Positions 31,857 to 40,256 of a stretch of 41,504 bases of DNA are shown here, piece by piece. The stretch lies in NCBI GenBank assembly GCA_902774055.1, contig CACYGX010000033.1, positions 1 to 41,504 on the forward strand, in the 5' to 3' direction. A program made the translations under genes and the position numbers. This DNA is from an uncultured Bacteroidales bacterium (GTDB lineage: Bacteria; Bacteroidota; Bacteroidia; Bacteroidales; Muribaculaceae). Numbering within the stretch: position 1 is the first letter of the stretch; each line of letters begins with the position of its first letter. The notes beneath the pieces were generated by a model. That model worked only from the letters and a program-made list of their open reading frames with translations. It did no database searches and had not been told where the DNA came from.

Positions 31857-32531
31857 ATGAAAAAGATACTGCTACTTGCCGCCTCGCTGCTGGTGACGAT
31901 TGCCGCCCTTGGAGAAGTGCCGCAATTTTCTTCCAAGTCCTATGATGGCTGGATTTACAACAGCCCGGTGACTGAACTCAATGCCACAACGATCTTGGCT
32001 AACCAGATTGTCCTTTATACCACCAGCCAAGGGCTCACCTTCCTGCTGACGTCACCCCAGTTTAGCTGCAGCCCTGGCCAAACCATTTCAATGACTGTGA
32101 CATGGGTTACCGATCAGTGGAAAAACAGTAACTTTGTCGAGAGCCACGTGGCGCTCACGGCGGCCCTCCTCGATGACGCTGGAGTGGCGGTTGACTCTGT
32201 GACATGGACACCCGTTGACGTTAAGCGCACTAATACAGTGAACCTTGAAATCACTGTGCCTAAAGGACTGAGGGCAGCCCGTTTACGCTTTGCCGCATGG
32301 AAGGGCGAGGTGAATAGTGCGGGAGCCGTTCGCCAGATTGTGGCAACCTCTTTTCTCAGGGGGGATGTCAATCAGGACGGTGAAGTGACTGTGGCAGACG
32401 TGAATGCAGTTGTGGACGTGATACTGGGTGGCACAGCCGACCTCGAGATCATCTCCCATGCCGATGTCAACCTGGATAATGAGGTTACTATTGCCGATAT
32501 CAACGATGTGATTAACATCATCTTGCAATAG
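31857..32531 (+). CDS. Secreted protein with a C-terminal dockerin type I domain
   Basis: This 224-residue protein has a signal peptide (MKKILLLAASLLVTIAALGE), a beta-rich central region (about 25-165) of unrecognised family, possibly a carbohydrate- or protein-binding sandwich, and a dockerin type I pair at 169-190 and 202-223. Each dockerin repeat has the calcium-loop pattern D-x-N-x-D/N-G/N-x-V-x-x-x-D (Asp170-Asn172-Asp174...Asp181; Asp203-Asn205-Asp207...Asp214). Dockerins bind cohesins; no cohesin gene is in the window. Similar dockerin ends are known on Bacteroidetes secreted proteins without true cellulosomes. Confidence 0.8.
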   Translation: MKKILLLAASLLVTIAALGEVPQFSSKSYDGWIYNSPVTELNATTILANQIVLYTTSQGLTFLLTSPQFSCSPGQTISMTVTWVTDQWKNSNFVESHVALTAALLDDAGVAVDSVTWTPVDVKRTNTVNLEITVPKGLRAARLRFAAWKGEVNSAGAVRQIVATSFLRGDVNQDGEVTVADVNAVVDVILGGTADLEIISHADVNLDNEVTIADINDVINIILQ

Positions 32532-32854
32532 AATGTTCTATTATTGGTGATTTCATTAATAATAGTCCCTATTTTGGGTTTATAAAGCAAAAATAAGTAA
32601 TAATTTATGTGAAAAGTTGCTACTTTCAATTATTTATTGTACTTTTGCTTGATTTCTTATCTTCGTGCCAAATCATTGGCCATTTAAAGAGGAAAAATTG
32701 ATGAAATGTCGAAAAAACGGCCTTTTTATCTAGAAATTTTCCTTAATGAATGTTAAATTTTGGCCGAATAAGAAAAATGTATTACTTTTGCCGAATGTTA
32801 TGGAGTAAAAAACCAACAATTAATTAATAAATCGTGTTTAATAAATTTTTTATT
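32532..32854. other. Gene-free region before the OmpA gene
   Basis: These 323 nt are AT-rich and hold no gene. Just after the upstream stop, CTATTATT (32538-32545) can pair with AATAATAG (32558-32565), a weak hairpin. The OmpA promoter lies at 32759-32791. Confidence 0.6.
32759..32791 (+). promoter_or_regulatory. Promoter of the OmpA-family gene
   Basis: TTTG (32759-32762) is followed after 20 nt by TACTTTTGC (32783-32791). The leader is about 59 nt and A-rich near the ATG, as is usual for strongly translated Bacteroidetes genes. Confidence 0.85.
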
Positions 32855-34096
32855 ATGAAAAAGATTATCTTGACTTTAGCCCTTCTTATGGGCGTGTTTG
32901 CTGCTCAGGCTCAGTCTCTGGAGCAGAACAAGTTCTTTGACAACTGGTCGGTAACCCTGAAGGGTGGTGCTATCATGCCTTTCCAGGGCTATGCATTCTG
33001 GCCCAGCGCTCGTGGTATCTTCGGTATGGAGATCCGCAAGCAGCTCACTCCGGTCTTCGGTCTGGGTGTAGAGGGTGAGGCTACTATCAACACCACCAGC
33101 TGGCAGAAAGAGCCCAACTATTGGGGACCCAAGAGCCCGAACATCATCGACCACACTCTGGCTGGTATGTTTGGTACTGTAAACCTGGGTAACCTCTTCA
33201 TGGGTTATGCTGGCAAGCCCCGCTTCTTCGAGCTCGAGGCAGTATTTGGTGCAGGTTGGTTGCACGCTTTCCACCGCGCTGGTGAGTCAGCTCATGTTTA
33301 TGGTAATGACTATGACAGCTGGTACACCAAGGCTGGTGCTAACCTGAACTTCAACTTTGGTGAGGCTCGCGCCTTTACCTTCAGCTTGAAGCCCGCTGTT
33401 GTTTGGGACATGAACGGTGACATCATGCAGGCTTATCGTCACTGCAGCAATGTTAAGACCATCGAAGGTCCTCACAGCAACCTGAGCAAGATGAATGCTA
33501 ACCACGCAGCTGTAGAGCTCGAGGCTGGTATCACCTATCACTTCAAGGGTAGCAACGGCGAGCGTTACATGACCTTCTGCCCCTACAAGTACAGCCAGGA
33601 CGACATCGACGCTCTGAACGGTCAGATCAACGGCCTCCGCAACCAGCTCAATGGTCTGCAGGGTGACCTCGATGCTGCTAACGCACGCAACGCTCAGCTC
33701 CAGCGCGATCTCGACGCTGCTCGCAAGGCTAAGCCCGAGACCAAGACTGAGGTCATCGACAAGAGCGCTAAGTACATGAACGTTCTCGTTCACTTCAAGG
33801 TTAACAAGACCAACATCACCGCTGACCAGCAGCCCAATGTTGAGCGCGTAGCTATGTACCTCAAGAACAACCCCACTGCCACTGTTGACATCAAGGGTTA
33901 TGCTTCTCCCGAGGGTCCCAAGGACAACAACATCCGTCTGGCCAATGGCCGCGCCGAGGCTGTTAAGAACATGCTGATCAACAAGTACAAAATCGATCCT
34001 AGCCGCATCAAGGCTGAGGGCTGTGGTATCAGCGACATGTTCGAGGAGCTCAGCTGGAACCGCGTTTCGATCTGCGAACTTATCGTTAAGAAGTAA
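32855..34096 (+). CDS. OmpA-family outer-membrane protein
   Basis: This 413-residue protein has a signal peptide (MKKIILTLALLMGVFAAQAQ), an N-terminal beta-barrel domain of about 200 residues, a coiled-coil (about residues 250-290, QINGLRNQLNGLQGDLDAAN) and an OmpA C-terminal peptidoglycan-binding domain (NVLVHFKVNKTNI, then YASPEGPKDNNIRLANGRAEAV). It anchors the outer membrane to the cell wall and is probably abundant: codon use is strongly biased (GCT, GGT, AAC, CTG) compared with the neighbours. I chose the ATG at 32855; a GTG at 32834 in the same frame would spoil the signal peptide. Confidence 0.93.
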   Translation: MKKIILTLALLMGVFAAQAQSLEQNKFFDNWSVTLKGGAIMPFQGYAFWPSARGIFGMEIRKQLTPVFGLGVEGEATINTTSWQKEPNYWGPKSPNIIDHTLAGMFGTVNLGNLFMGYAGKPRFFELEAVFGAGWLHAFHRAGESAHVYGNDYDSWYTKAGANLNFNFGEARAFTFSLKPAVVWDMNGDIMQAYRHCSNVKTIEGPHSNLSKMNANHAAVELEAGITYHFKGSNGERYMTFCPYKYSQDDIDALNGQINGLRNQLNGLQGDLDAANARNAQLQRDLDAARKAKPETKTEVIDKSAKYMNVLVHFKVNKTNITADQQPNVERVAMYLKNNPTATVDIKGYASPEGPKDNNIRLANGRAEAVKNMLINKYKIDPSRIKAEGCGISDMFEELSWNRVSICELIVKK

Positions 34097-34137
34097 TTCT
34101 GACCGATTCGTTAATCGAACAAACGGTTAACCAAAAA

Positions 34138-34180
34138 AACGACCCCGTTGACAATCAAGTCAGCGGGGTTGTTCTTTTTT
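34138..34180 (+). terminator. Terminator of the OmpA-family gene
   Basis: A stem formed by ACCCCGTTGAC and GTCAGCGGGGT (near 34142-34170, one bulge) is followed by TTGTTCTTTTTT. Confidence 0.8.
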
Positions 34181-34283
34181 GATGTGTATCATTGGTGTCC
34201 GCAAAATGTTTCTAAACTCATCGTGATTTTCTGATGAATAACAGTCAAGGTGCATTTGTGAAATCACGGGCTTACATGTGACT

Positions 34284-34311
34284 GTAGGGCCTCGCCAAGG
34301 CGTGGCCCTAC
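34284..34311. repeat. Dispersed palindromic element, short copy
   Basis: A 28-nt near-palindrome with arms GTAGGGCC and GGCCCTAC around TCGCCAAGGCGT. It repeats the arm sequence and flanks of the longer element at 16875-16956 and lies between the convergent OmpA and lipoprotein genes. Confidence 0.8.
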
Positions 34312-34384
34312 GTTCTGCACCTGCCACAGTAATGCGGCGTTTTTAGTGAGCCCTCATGGATCGTGTTGAAGGGGGAAGAGGCGG

Positions 34385-35005
34385 TTACTTGAGCGTCCTC
34401 ATGTGGTCCTGGTCAAGCTGCTTGCCGAAGCGCTCGCGGATGATGTGGCCCACGGCGTCACCACGGTTGATGTGCTCGACGGTGATGCGCTGTAATGAGT
34501 CGTTGAGCAGGCTGTCCTGGCGCACCATGCGCTGCTCGTCGTCATGCTTAAGCGACGAGTCGGCTGCCATGTTGAGGTATTCCTGCCATGTGGCGGAGCG
34601 GGCATTCATGATGCCATTGCGCTGGTTGATATAGTGCAGGTATCTGCTATTCTCGGCGCTGCCAGTGATAGTCCAGGAACCACGCTTGATGGTGATGTGG
34701 GTGTCGCCACTTTCAAGCACGAAGTAGAACGGCTCTACTGTGTCGTTGTCCCAACGGATGAGGGCCACCTTGGGCTGGTCGGTCTGCCCAGTGAAAGTAA
34801 ATGTGCCACCCGTGTTGCGGTCGCTGCCGCATACTCTCAACTGGCCATAGGCGTTTTCCAGCACCAGCAGGGTCGCGGAATCGTGGCGCTGGGTGTTGTC
34901 AAGGGTGCAGACCACGCGGTAATCAAGTCCGCGAGAGTGCTTGTCGCAGCCCGTCATGCCCATGATGGCCAGCAATGCACCAAGAGATAGAATCATCTTT
35001 TTCAT
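34385..35005 (-). CDS. Lipoprotein with a DUF4369-like domain
   Basis: This 206-residue protein has a lipoprotein signal (MKKMILSLGALLAIMGMTGC, lipidated Cys20). The body begins like DUF4369 domains found at the N-terminus of Bacteroidetes thioredoxin-like lipoproteins: a strand reporting on ligand turnover (RVVCTLDN), GTFTFTGQTDQPKVALIRW and FVLESGDTHITIKRG. No thioredoxin domain follows; instead there is a charged helical tail. The ATG lies 4 nt from the end of the -7 element, so the message could be leaderless, or Met4 could be used. Function unknown. Confidence 0.75.
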   Translation of the reverse strand: MKKMILSLGALLAIMGMTGCDKHSRGLDYRVVCTLDNTQRHDSATLLVLENAYGQLRVCGSDRNTGGTFTFTGQTDQPKVALIRWDNDTVEPFYFVLESGDTHITIKRGSWTITGSAENSRYLHYINQRNGIMNARSATWQEYLNMAADSSLKHDDEQRMVRQDSLLNDSLQRITVEHINRGDAVGHIIRERFGKQLDQDHMRTLK

Positions 35006-35009
35006 GGTC

Positions 35010-35039
35010 GCAAAATTACGAAATCTTTTGAAATATCAA
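35010..35039 (-). promoter_or_regulatory. Promoter of the DUF4369 lipoprotein gene
   Basis: TAATTTTGC (35010-35018, minus), with TTG (35037-35039) 18 nt upstream. It overlaps the outward promoter of the DPP IV gene. Confidence 0.65.
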
Positions 35040-35058
35040 GGGAAAAGCATACCTTTGC
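35027..35058 (+). promoter_or_regulatory. Promoter of the DPP IV gene
   Basis: TTTG (35027-35030) is followed after 19 nt by TACCTTTGC (35050-35058). The leader is about 34 nt. Confidence 0.85.
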
Positions 35059-35096
35059 GAGGAAATTCAAGAAACTAAAACTTATTACCATTGACA

Positions 35097-37271
35097 ATGA
35101 AAATGAATAGACGACATTGCCTAGCATTATTACTCATGGCTCTCGTGATGCTGCCCGTGGTGGCGCAGCAACAATTCACGCTCGAGGACCTGAACTTCGG
35201 CGGAAAGAATTACCGCAAAATGATTGCCAAGAACCGCTCCCTGATGTGGTGGGGCGATCAACTGATACGCAAATCTGGTGACACTTGTTGGACGGTCAAT
35301 GTGGCCAACGGCAAGGAAAAAGTGCTTTTTACCACCGATAAATTGAACAAGCGTGCCGGCTTGACGGCCGACTCGTTACAGGTGGCGATGATTGAGTCTT
35401 TCCCTTATGCCGACCAGCCCCTGGTGAAGGCGTGGAGCGACACTGAGCGTATGCTCGTCAACTTCAAGACAGGCAAGGTCGTGTGGCACCAACCGAATGA
35501 TTTTGCTGTACAGGCCATGGAGTGGAATGAGAAAAGCCGAGCAACAGCCTTTGTCAAGGACGACAACCTCTTTGTCACCGATGGCGCGGGCAACACCCGC
35601 CAGGTGACCACCGATGGCTCGCGCGACCTCGTGTATGGCCAGAGCGTGCACCGCAACGAGTTTGGCATCGAGGGCGGTCTGTTCTGGAACCCGCAGGGCA
35701 CCCGTTTGGCCTTCTACCGCATGGACCAGAGCATGGTGACCGATTATCCCTTGATTAACGTTCCCGAGTTAGACGATAGCACACAGGTGATAGCCACTCC
35801 AGCTCCCGAGAAATACCCCATGGCGGGTCAGACCTCACATCTGGTGACCGTGGGCGTTCTTGACGTGGCGACAGGCGATACCGTCTATCTCAAGGCGGGC
35901 GACCCGACCGACCGCTATTTCTCCAATATCTCGTGGAATCCTGATGGCAATATCGTCTATGTGATGGAGGGTAACCGCGACCAGAACGTGGTGGACCTGG
36001 TGGCCTATGATGCCGTAACGGGCAACCGTGTCGCTTCGATTTACCACGAGGCTCATCCCAAGTATGTAGAGCCACAGCACCCCATCACCTTCCTGCCGTG
36101 GGACAAGGAGAAATTCATCATGTGGAGCGAGAAAGACGGCTACAACCACCTCTACCTGTATGATGTTAAGGGCAAGCAGGTGAAGCAGCTCACAAGCGGC
36201 AACTGGGTGGTCATGGATATGCTGGGTTTTGATACCGATAGACAGTCGGTAATCATCAGTGCCAATGCCGAGTCCCCCATTCAGCAAAACCTTTACCGTG
36301 TTGATGTCTCCACCGGCGAGATGACCCGCATTGACGAAGGTGGACGAGGTTGGCACACGGGCCGACTCAGCGCCAGTGGCCATTACCTCATCGACAATTA
36401 TCAGGAGCCTGATGTGCCGCGCAATATCGCCATTGTGGACACCCGCAAGAATACGCAATTCCGCTATTTCACCGCTCCCGATCCCTGGCAGGGCTATACC
36501 GTGCCCGAGTACCGTTGTGGCACCATCAAGGCTGCCGATGACAGTACCGACCTCTATTATCGCATGGTCATGCCCGTTGACTTCGATCCGGCCAAGAAAT
36601 ATCCCACAGTGGTCTATGTCTATGGTGGTCCCCACGCCCACAACGTGGATGTCCGTTGGCATTATGGCAGCCGCAGTTGGGAGACCTATATGGCCCAGCG
36701 TGGTTACCTCCTGTTCATTCTCGACAACCGCGGCAGCGAGAACCGTGGACGTGACTTTGAGCAGGCCACATTCCGCCACCTTGGTCAGGTGGAGATGCAG
36801 GACCAGATGCGCGGCGTGGACTTCCTTCGCACCCTCAACTATGTTGATACGGCTCGACTGGGCGTTCATGGCTGGAGTTTCGGCGGCTTCATGACCATCA
36901 GTTTGATGACCAATTATCCCGACGTCTTCAAGGTGGGTGTCGCTGGTGGTCCCGTCATCGACTGGAAGTGGTATGAGGTGATGTATGGCGAGCGTTACAT
37001 GGACACCCCGCAGACCAATCCCGAGGGTTACGAGCAGACCAGCCTGCTCAGCAAGGCTGCTAACCTCAAGGGCCGTCTCCAAATCATTATCGGCCTGAAC
37101 GATCCCACGGTTGTTCCCCAGCATGCTTACAGTTTCTTGAAAGCCTGTATCGCTGCCGGAACGCAACCCGATTTCTATGTGTATCCAGGTCAGGGTCACA
37201 ACATGATGGGGCACCAGAGCGTCCATTTGCACGAGCGCATTACCCGTTATTTCGACGACTACTTGAAGTAA
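35097..37271 (+). CDS. Prolyl dipeptidyl peptidase IV (S9 family)
   Basis: This protein of about 724 residues removes X-Pro or X-Ala dipeptides from peptide N-termini. A signal peptide (about 1-23, LALLLMALVMLPVVAQQ) sends it to the periplasm. Then come the beta-propeller (about 30-480) and the alpha/beta-hydrolase domain with Ser594 in GWSFGG, Asp669 in GLNDPTV and His701 in GQGHNM. I chose the ATG at 35097; an in-frame TTG at 35091 and an ATG at 35103 are alternatives. Such enzymes support growth on proline-rich peptides and match the amino acid fermentation genes around it. Confidence 0.93.
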   Translation: MKMNRRHCLALLLMALVMLPVVAQQQFTLEDLNFGGKNYRKMIAKNRSLMWWGDQLIRKSGDTCWTVNVANGKEKVLFTTDKLNKRAGLTADSLQVAMIESFPYADQPLVKAWSDTERMLVNFKTGKVVWHQPNDFAVQAMEWNEKSRATAFVKDDNLFVTDGAGNTRQVTTDGSRDLVYGQSVHRNEFGIEGGLFWNPQGTRLAFYRMDQSMVTDYPLINVPELDDSTQVIATPAPEKYPMAGQTSHLVTVGVLDVATGDTVYLKAGDPTDRYFSNISWNPDGNIVYVMEGNRDQNVVDLVAYDAVTGNRVASIYHEAHPKYVEPQHPITFLPWDKEKFIMWSEKDGYNHLYLYDVKGKQVKQLTSGNWVVMDMLGFDTDRQSVIISANAESPIQQNLYRVDVSTGEMTRIDEGGRGWHTGRLSASGHYLIDNYQEPDVPRNIAIVDTRKNTQFRYFTAPDPWQGYTVPEYRCGTIKAADDSTDLYYRMVMPVDFDPAKKYPTVVYVYGGPHAHNVDVRWHYGSRSWETYMAQRGYLLFILDNRGSENRGRDFEQATFRHLGQVEMQDQMRGVDFLRTLNYVDTARLGVHGWSFGGFMTISLMTNYPDVFKVGVAGGPVIDWKWYEVMYGERYMDTPQTNPEGYEQTSLLSKAANLKGRLQIIIGLNDPTVVPQHAYSFLKACIAAGTQPDFYVYPGQGHNMMGHQSVHLHERITRYFDDYLK

Positions 37272-37294
37272 GAGGGTAGGGTAGATAAAACAAT

Positions 37295-37338
37295 AATCAG
37301 GCTGGAAGCATGATGGCGCTTCCAGCCTGATGTGTTTT
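37295..37338. terminator. Bidirectional terminator between DPP IV and flotillin genes
   Basis: ATCAGGCTGGAAGC (37295-37308) and its complement (37317-37330) form a 14-bp stem with an 8-nt loop. GTGTTTTAT follows on plus and TATTGTTTTATC on minus. Confidence 0.85.
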
Positions 37339-37352
37339 ATGGGAAATGGGCT

Positions 37353-38846
37353 TTACTCTTCCTTGGTGGGTGTCTTGGGGGCATCGTCCTTGGGACCCTC
37401 GTGCTTGCGAACGATGCTGGCGAGGTCCACACCCACGGCACTCTTGACCGTGTCATTGACCTGGGCGAGCACGATGGGAAGTGTTCCAGTGATCGTACCG
37501 ATGCCGGCGCCACTGTCACCACCGGTGCTGTAGATGTTCACACCCTGGATGGTGGCTACCTGTTCGGCCACATTGCGAGTGATCTCGGGCAACTTGTCGA
37601 TGACCATCTGGGCCACAGCGGCATCATTGTACTTCTTGAAGGCCTCGGCCTTTTTCTCCATGGCCTGGGCTTCGGCTTCACCTTTCTTCTGCACGGCATA
37701 GGCTTCGGCCTCACCTCGAGCCTTGATACCCTCGGCCTCTTGCATCATGGCAAACTTCTGGGCCTCGGCTTTGGCACGGATGGCTTCGGCTTCCTGCTCA
37801 GCCTCGTAGCGCTGAGCCTCGGCTTCGCGTTTGCGCTTCTCCAGGTCGGCCTCGGCGTTTTTCTGCACTTGGAACTTCTCGGCCTCGGCTTGGATTTGCT
37901 TCGAGTAGCGGTCGGCATCAGCCTGCTTGTTGACCTCGGCGAGCAGGGTGTTCTCGCGGATCTTGATCTGCTCGTTGGTCAAGTCCTGCTCCTTCTTGGT
38001 TCGGGCAATTTGTGCATCGACCTCTTTCTCGTTGAGCACCTTCTGCTGCTCCTGCTCTTGGATGCGGTAGGCGGCGTCGGCCTGTGCCTGGCGAGTGTCG
38101 GCTTCCTGCTTGAGGTCTGCGCGGCGAATGGTCAGTTCATTCTGTCGCTCGGCGATAGCGGTCTGTGAGGCCACGGTGGCGTCGTTGGCGAGTTTCTCGT
38201 TCTCGGCCTTGGCCTGAGCGATGTCCTTCTCGGCCTGTGCCTTGGTGATGGCGGCATTCTTGCGGATTGTCCAGGTGTTATCAGCACCCAGGTTCTCAAT
38301 CAACCCCAGTTCGTCGGTGATGTTCTGCACATTGAAGGCAAGAATCGAGATTCCCAACTTGGCCATGTCGGGAGCCGCTTTGTCCATCACCTGGTTGGAG
38401 AAGCCGTCACGGTCCACGTTCAGTTCCTTCAAGCCCTGACTGCCGATTAGCTCACGCAGGTTACCTTGCAAGGTGTCCTGCAGCTGGTTGGAGATGGTGG
38501 CGGCATCCATGTTCAGGAAGTTGCGGGCGGCGAGCCTCACACCGTCGGGGGTGGGTGTCACGGCAACTTTTGCTACAGCGTCAACATTCACGTTGATAAA
38601 GTCGTTGGTGGGCACGCTGCGCTCGGTGCGGATGTCAACCGTCAACTGGCCCAGGTAAACCTTGTCGAGGCGTTCAAAGATGGGGATTTTCACGCCACCG
38701 GCACCGATGAGGATGCGCGGTTCGCGCTTAATACCAGAGATCACATAAGCGGTGCTGGGAGGTGCTTTGACATAACAAGTTAACAAAACCACTAACAGCA
38801 GCAGGACAATCACACCTGCAATAATTCCTATTTCTAAAGTTCCCAT
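37353..38846 (-). CDS. Flotillin-like SPFH-domain membrane protein
   Basis: This 497-residue protein has an N-terminal membrane segment (about 6-24), an SPFH domain (about 30-210, including PTNDFINVNVDAVAKVAV and ISILAFNVQNITDELG), a long Ala/Glu-rich coiled coil (about 215-420, repeats of KAEAQ) and a C-terminal region with NIYSTGGDSGAGIG. Flotillins scaffold membrane microdomains. It lacks an adjacent NfeD-type partner. It could be called YqiK/FloT-like; I do not choose between them. Confidence 0.9.
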   Translation of the reverse strand: MGTLEIGIIAGVIVLLLLVVLLTCYVKAPPSTAYVISGIKREPRILIGAGGVKIPIFERLDKVYLGQLTVDIRTERSVPTNDFINVNVDAVAKVAVTPTPDGVRLAARNFLNMDAATISNQLQDTLQGNLRELIGSQGLKELNVDRDGFSNQVMDKAAPDMAKLGISILAFNVQNITDELGLIENLGADNTWTIRKNAAITKAQAEKDIAQAKAENEKLANDATVASQTAIAERQNELTIRRADLKQEADTRQAQADAAYRIQEQEQQKVLNEKEVDAQIARTKKEQDLTNEQIKIRENTLLAEVNKQADADRYSKQIQAEAEKFQVQKNAEADLEKRKREAEAQRYEAEQEAEAIRAKAEAQKFAMMQEAEGIKARGEAEAYAVQKKGEAEAQAMEKKAEAFKKYNDAAVAQMVIDKLPEITRNVAEQVATIQGVNIYSTGGDSGAGIGTITGTLPIVLAQVNDTVKSAVGVDLASIVRKHEGPKDDAPKTPTKEE

Positions 38847-39006
38847 AACACTTAAAATTTAAATATGGTTGATTACAATTGTCTTTAATTAGAACGTAAA
38901 AGAACTCTTTTCCCTACGAATTTTTAGTTAAAAACTGCAAAAATCATGCCAATTTCTTTCTTGATGTATGTCATCGGCCGTTGGCAACGCGTTGTATATA
39001 GAGAAG

Positions 39007-39025
39007 TTATCTATAAGATAGATAA
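39007..39025. repeat. Inverted repeat upstream of the lysine fermentation operon
   Basis: TTATCTAT and ATAGATAA are perfectly complementary and separated by AAG. The site lies about 50 nt before the -7 element of atoD, near position -75, and could be a regulator-binding site. Confidence 0.45.
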
Positions 39026-39075
39026 AAAGTTAATAAAATAATGGCTAGAACTGCTGAAAAATGGGGAATTTTTCC

Positions 39076-39084
39076 TATATTTGC
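39076..39084 (+). promoter_or_regulatory. -7 element of the lysine fermentation operon
   Basis: TATATTTGC fits TAnnTTTGC and lies 44 nt before the atoD ATG. No strong -33 TTTG is seen, as is common for promoters that need an activator. Confidence 0.65.
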
Positions 39085-39128
39085 AGCCTATTATGACATA
39101 AACCAATAAATTCCAAATCATAAACATT

Positions 39129-39779
39129 ATGAACAAACAAATCACATTGCAACAAGCCGTTGAGAAGGTACATGACGGCATGACTATTATGTTTGGCGGT
39201 TTCTTGGGTAATGGCAGCGCCACCCAGATTATTGACGCCATTGTAGAGAAGGGTGTTAAAGACCTCACTATCATTGCTAACGACACTGCCTATGACGAGG
39301 TGGCTCATGGCAAACTGGTCAGCAACCATCAGGTGAAAAAGGCTATCGTTTCCCACACGGGTACCAACAAGCAGACCGCATTGCAGAAGAATGAGGGCAC
39401 CCTCATCGTGGAATACGTTCCCCAGGGCACTCTGGCCGAGCGCATCCGTGCAGCAGGTGCTGGCTTGGGCGGCGTTTTGACCCCCACTGGTCTGGGCACC
39501 ATCATGGCCGACGGCAAGGAAATCATCAAGGTGGACGGCAAGGAATTCTTGCTGGAGAAGCCTCTGCGTGCCGACATCGCCTTCCTGCGTGCCAACATCG
39601 TTGACGAGTTTGGTAACATGGTATTCCTGGGCACCACCAACAACTTCAACCCGCTGATGGCTACCGCTGCCGACTATGTTGTCGTTGAGGCCGAGAAGTT
39701 GGTTCCCGTTGGTGAGATCGCTCCCGAACACGTTCATGCCTCGGGCATCTATGTTGACGGCATCTATGTTGAGAAATAA
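39129..39779 (+). CDS. atoD: Acetate/butyrate-acetoacetate CoA-transferase alpha subunit
   Basis: AtoD (216 aa) is one half of a family I CoA-transferase that moves CoA between acyl-CoA and acetoacetate. It shows the MTIMFGGFLGNGSATQIIDAI segment (18-38), AERIRAAGAGLGGVLTPTGLGT and the end VPVGEIAPEHVHASGIYVDGI. In lysine fermentation it acts with AtoB-type thiolysis steps downstream of Kce. The beta subunit (AtoA), which carries the catalytic glutamate, is not adjacent and presumably lies beyond the right edge. It is the first gene of the operon. Confidence 0.9.
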   Translation: MNKQITLQQAVEKVHDGMTIMFGGFLGNGSATQIIDAIVEKGVKDLTIIANDTAYDEVAHGKLVSNHQVKKAIVSHTGTNKQTALQKNEGTLIVEYVPQGTLAERIRAAGAGLGGVLTPTGLGTIMADGKEIIKVDGKEFLLEKPLRADIAFLRANIVDEFGNMVFLGTTNNFNPLMATAADYVVVEAEKLVPVGEIAPEHVHASGIYVDGIYVEK

Positions 39780-39826
39780 GCCTGTGGGCGTTAGTAATTT
39801 ATTTACATAAAACTTAAAACTAAGAA

Positions 39827-40216
39827 ATGGAATACAAGACAATGATCAGACTGCGCATGAGCGCAAAGGATGCCCACTACGGTGGCAATCTGGTTGACGG
39901 AGCGCACATGGTGCATCTGTTTGGTGACGTGGCTACCGAGTTGTTGATTATGCGTGACGGCGACGAAGGCTTGTTCTGCGCCTATGACAACATTGAGTTC
40001 CTGGCACCTGTTTACGCTGGTGACTTTATCGAGGCCGAGGGTTGGATTGACCGCGAGGGCAACACCTCACGCCACATGATGTTTGAGGCCCGCAAGGTGG
40101 CTCAAGCCCGTCCTGACATCTCGGCATCGGCTGCCGATATCCTTGACGAGCCCGTTGTGGTTTGCCGTGCATCAGGCACCTGCGTGACCCCGAAAGATTG
40201 CCAACGCAAGAAATAA
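39827..40216 (+). CDS. kal: 3-aminobutyryl-CoA ammonia-lyase
   Basis: Kal (129 aa) is a hotdog-fold enzyme that eliminates ammonia from 3-aminobutyryl-CoA to give crotonyl-CoA in lysine fermentation. The sequence starts [33 protein letters not shown], typical of the family. Its length fits, and it sits between atoD and kce, as in lysine-fermenting anaerobes. The identification rests on both sequence and neighbours. Confidence 0.88.
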   Translation: MEYKTMIRLRMSAKDAHYGGNLVDGAHMVHLFGDVATELLIMRDGDEGLFCAYDNIEFLAPVYAGDFIEAEGWIDREGNTSRHMMFEARKVAQARPDISASAADILDEPVVVCRASGTCVTPKDCQRKK

Positions 40217-40224
40217 AAACAACC

Positions 40225-40253
40225 AAGGACTAAGGACTAACAACTAAGGACTA
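40225..40253 (+). repeat. Three AAGGACTA repeats before kce
   Basis: AAGGACTA occurs at 40225-40232, 40232-40239 and 40246-40253, the last core being 6-7 nt from the kce ATG. Each AAGGA resembles a Shine-Dalgarno core. This may be a repeat expansion that sets translation strength. Confidence 0.5.
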
Positions 40254-40256
40254 AAA

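Noticed and set aside
35835-37232. Open frame of 465 codons on the minus strand opposite DPP IV
   Set aside because: It is a mirror of the DPP IV coding frame with no recognisable domain; the plus-strand protein has the full catalytic triad.
40225-40253. CRISPR-like or tandem repeat array
   Set aside because: The unit is 8 nt, with only three copies and no spacers; it is at most a local repeat in a leader.
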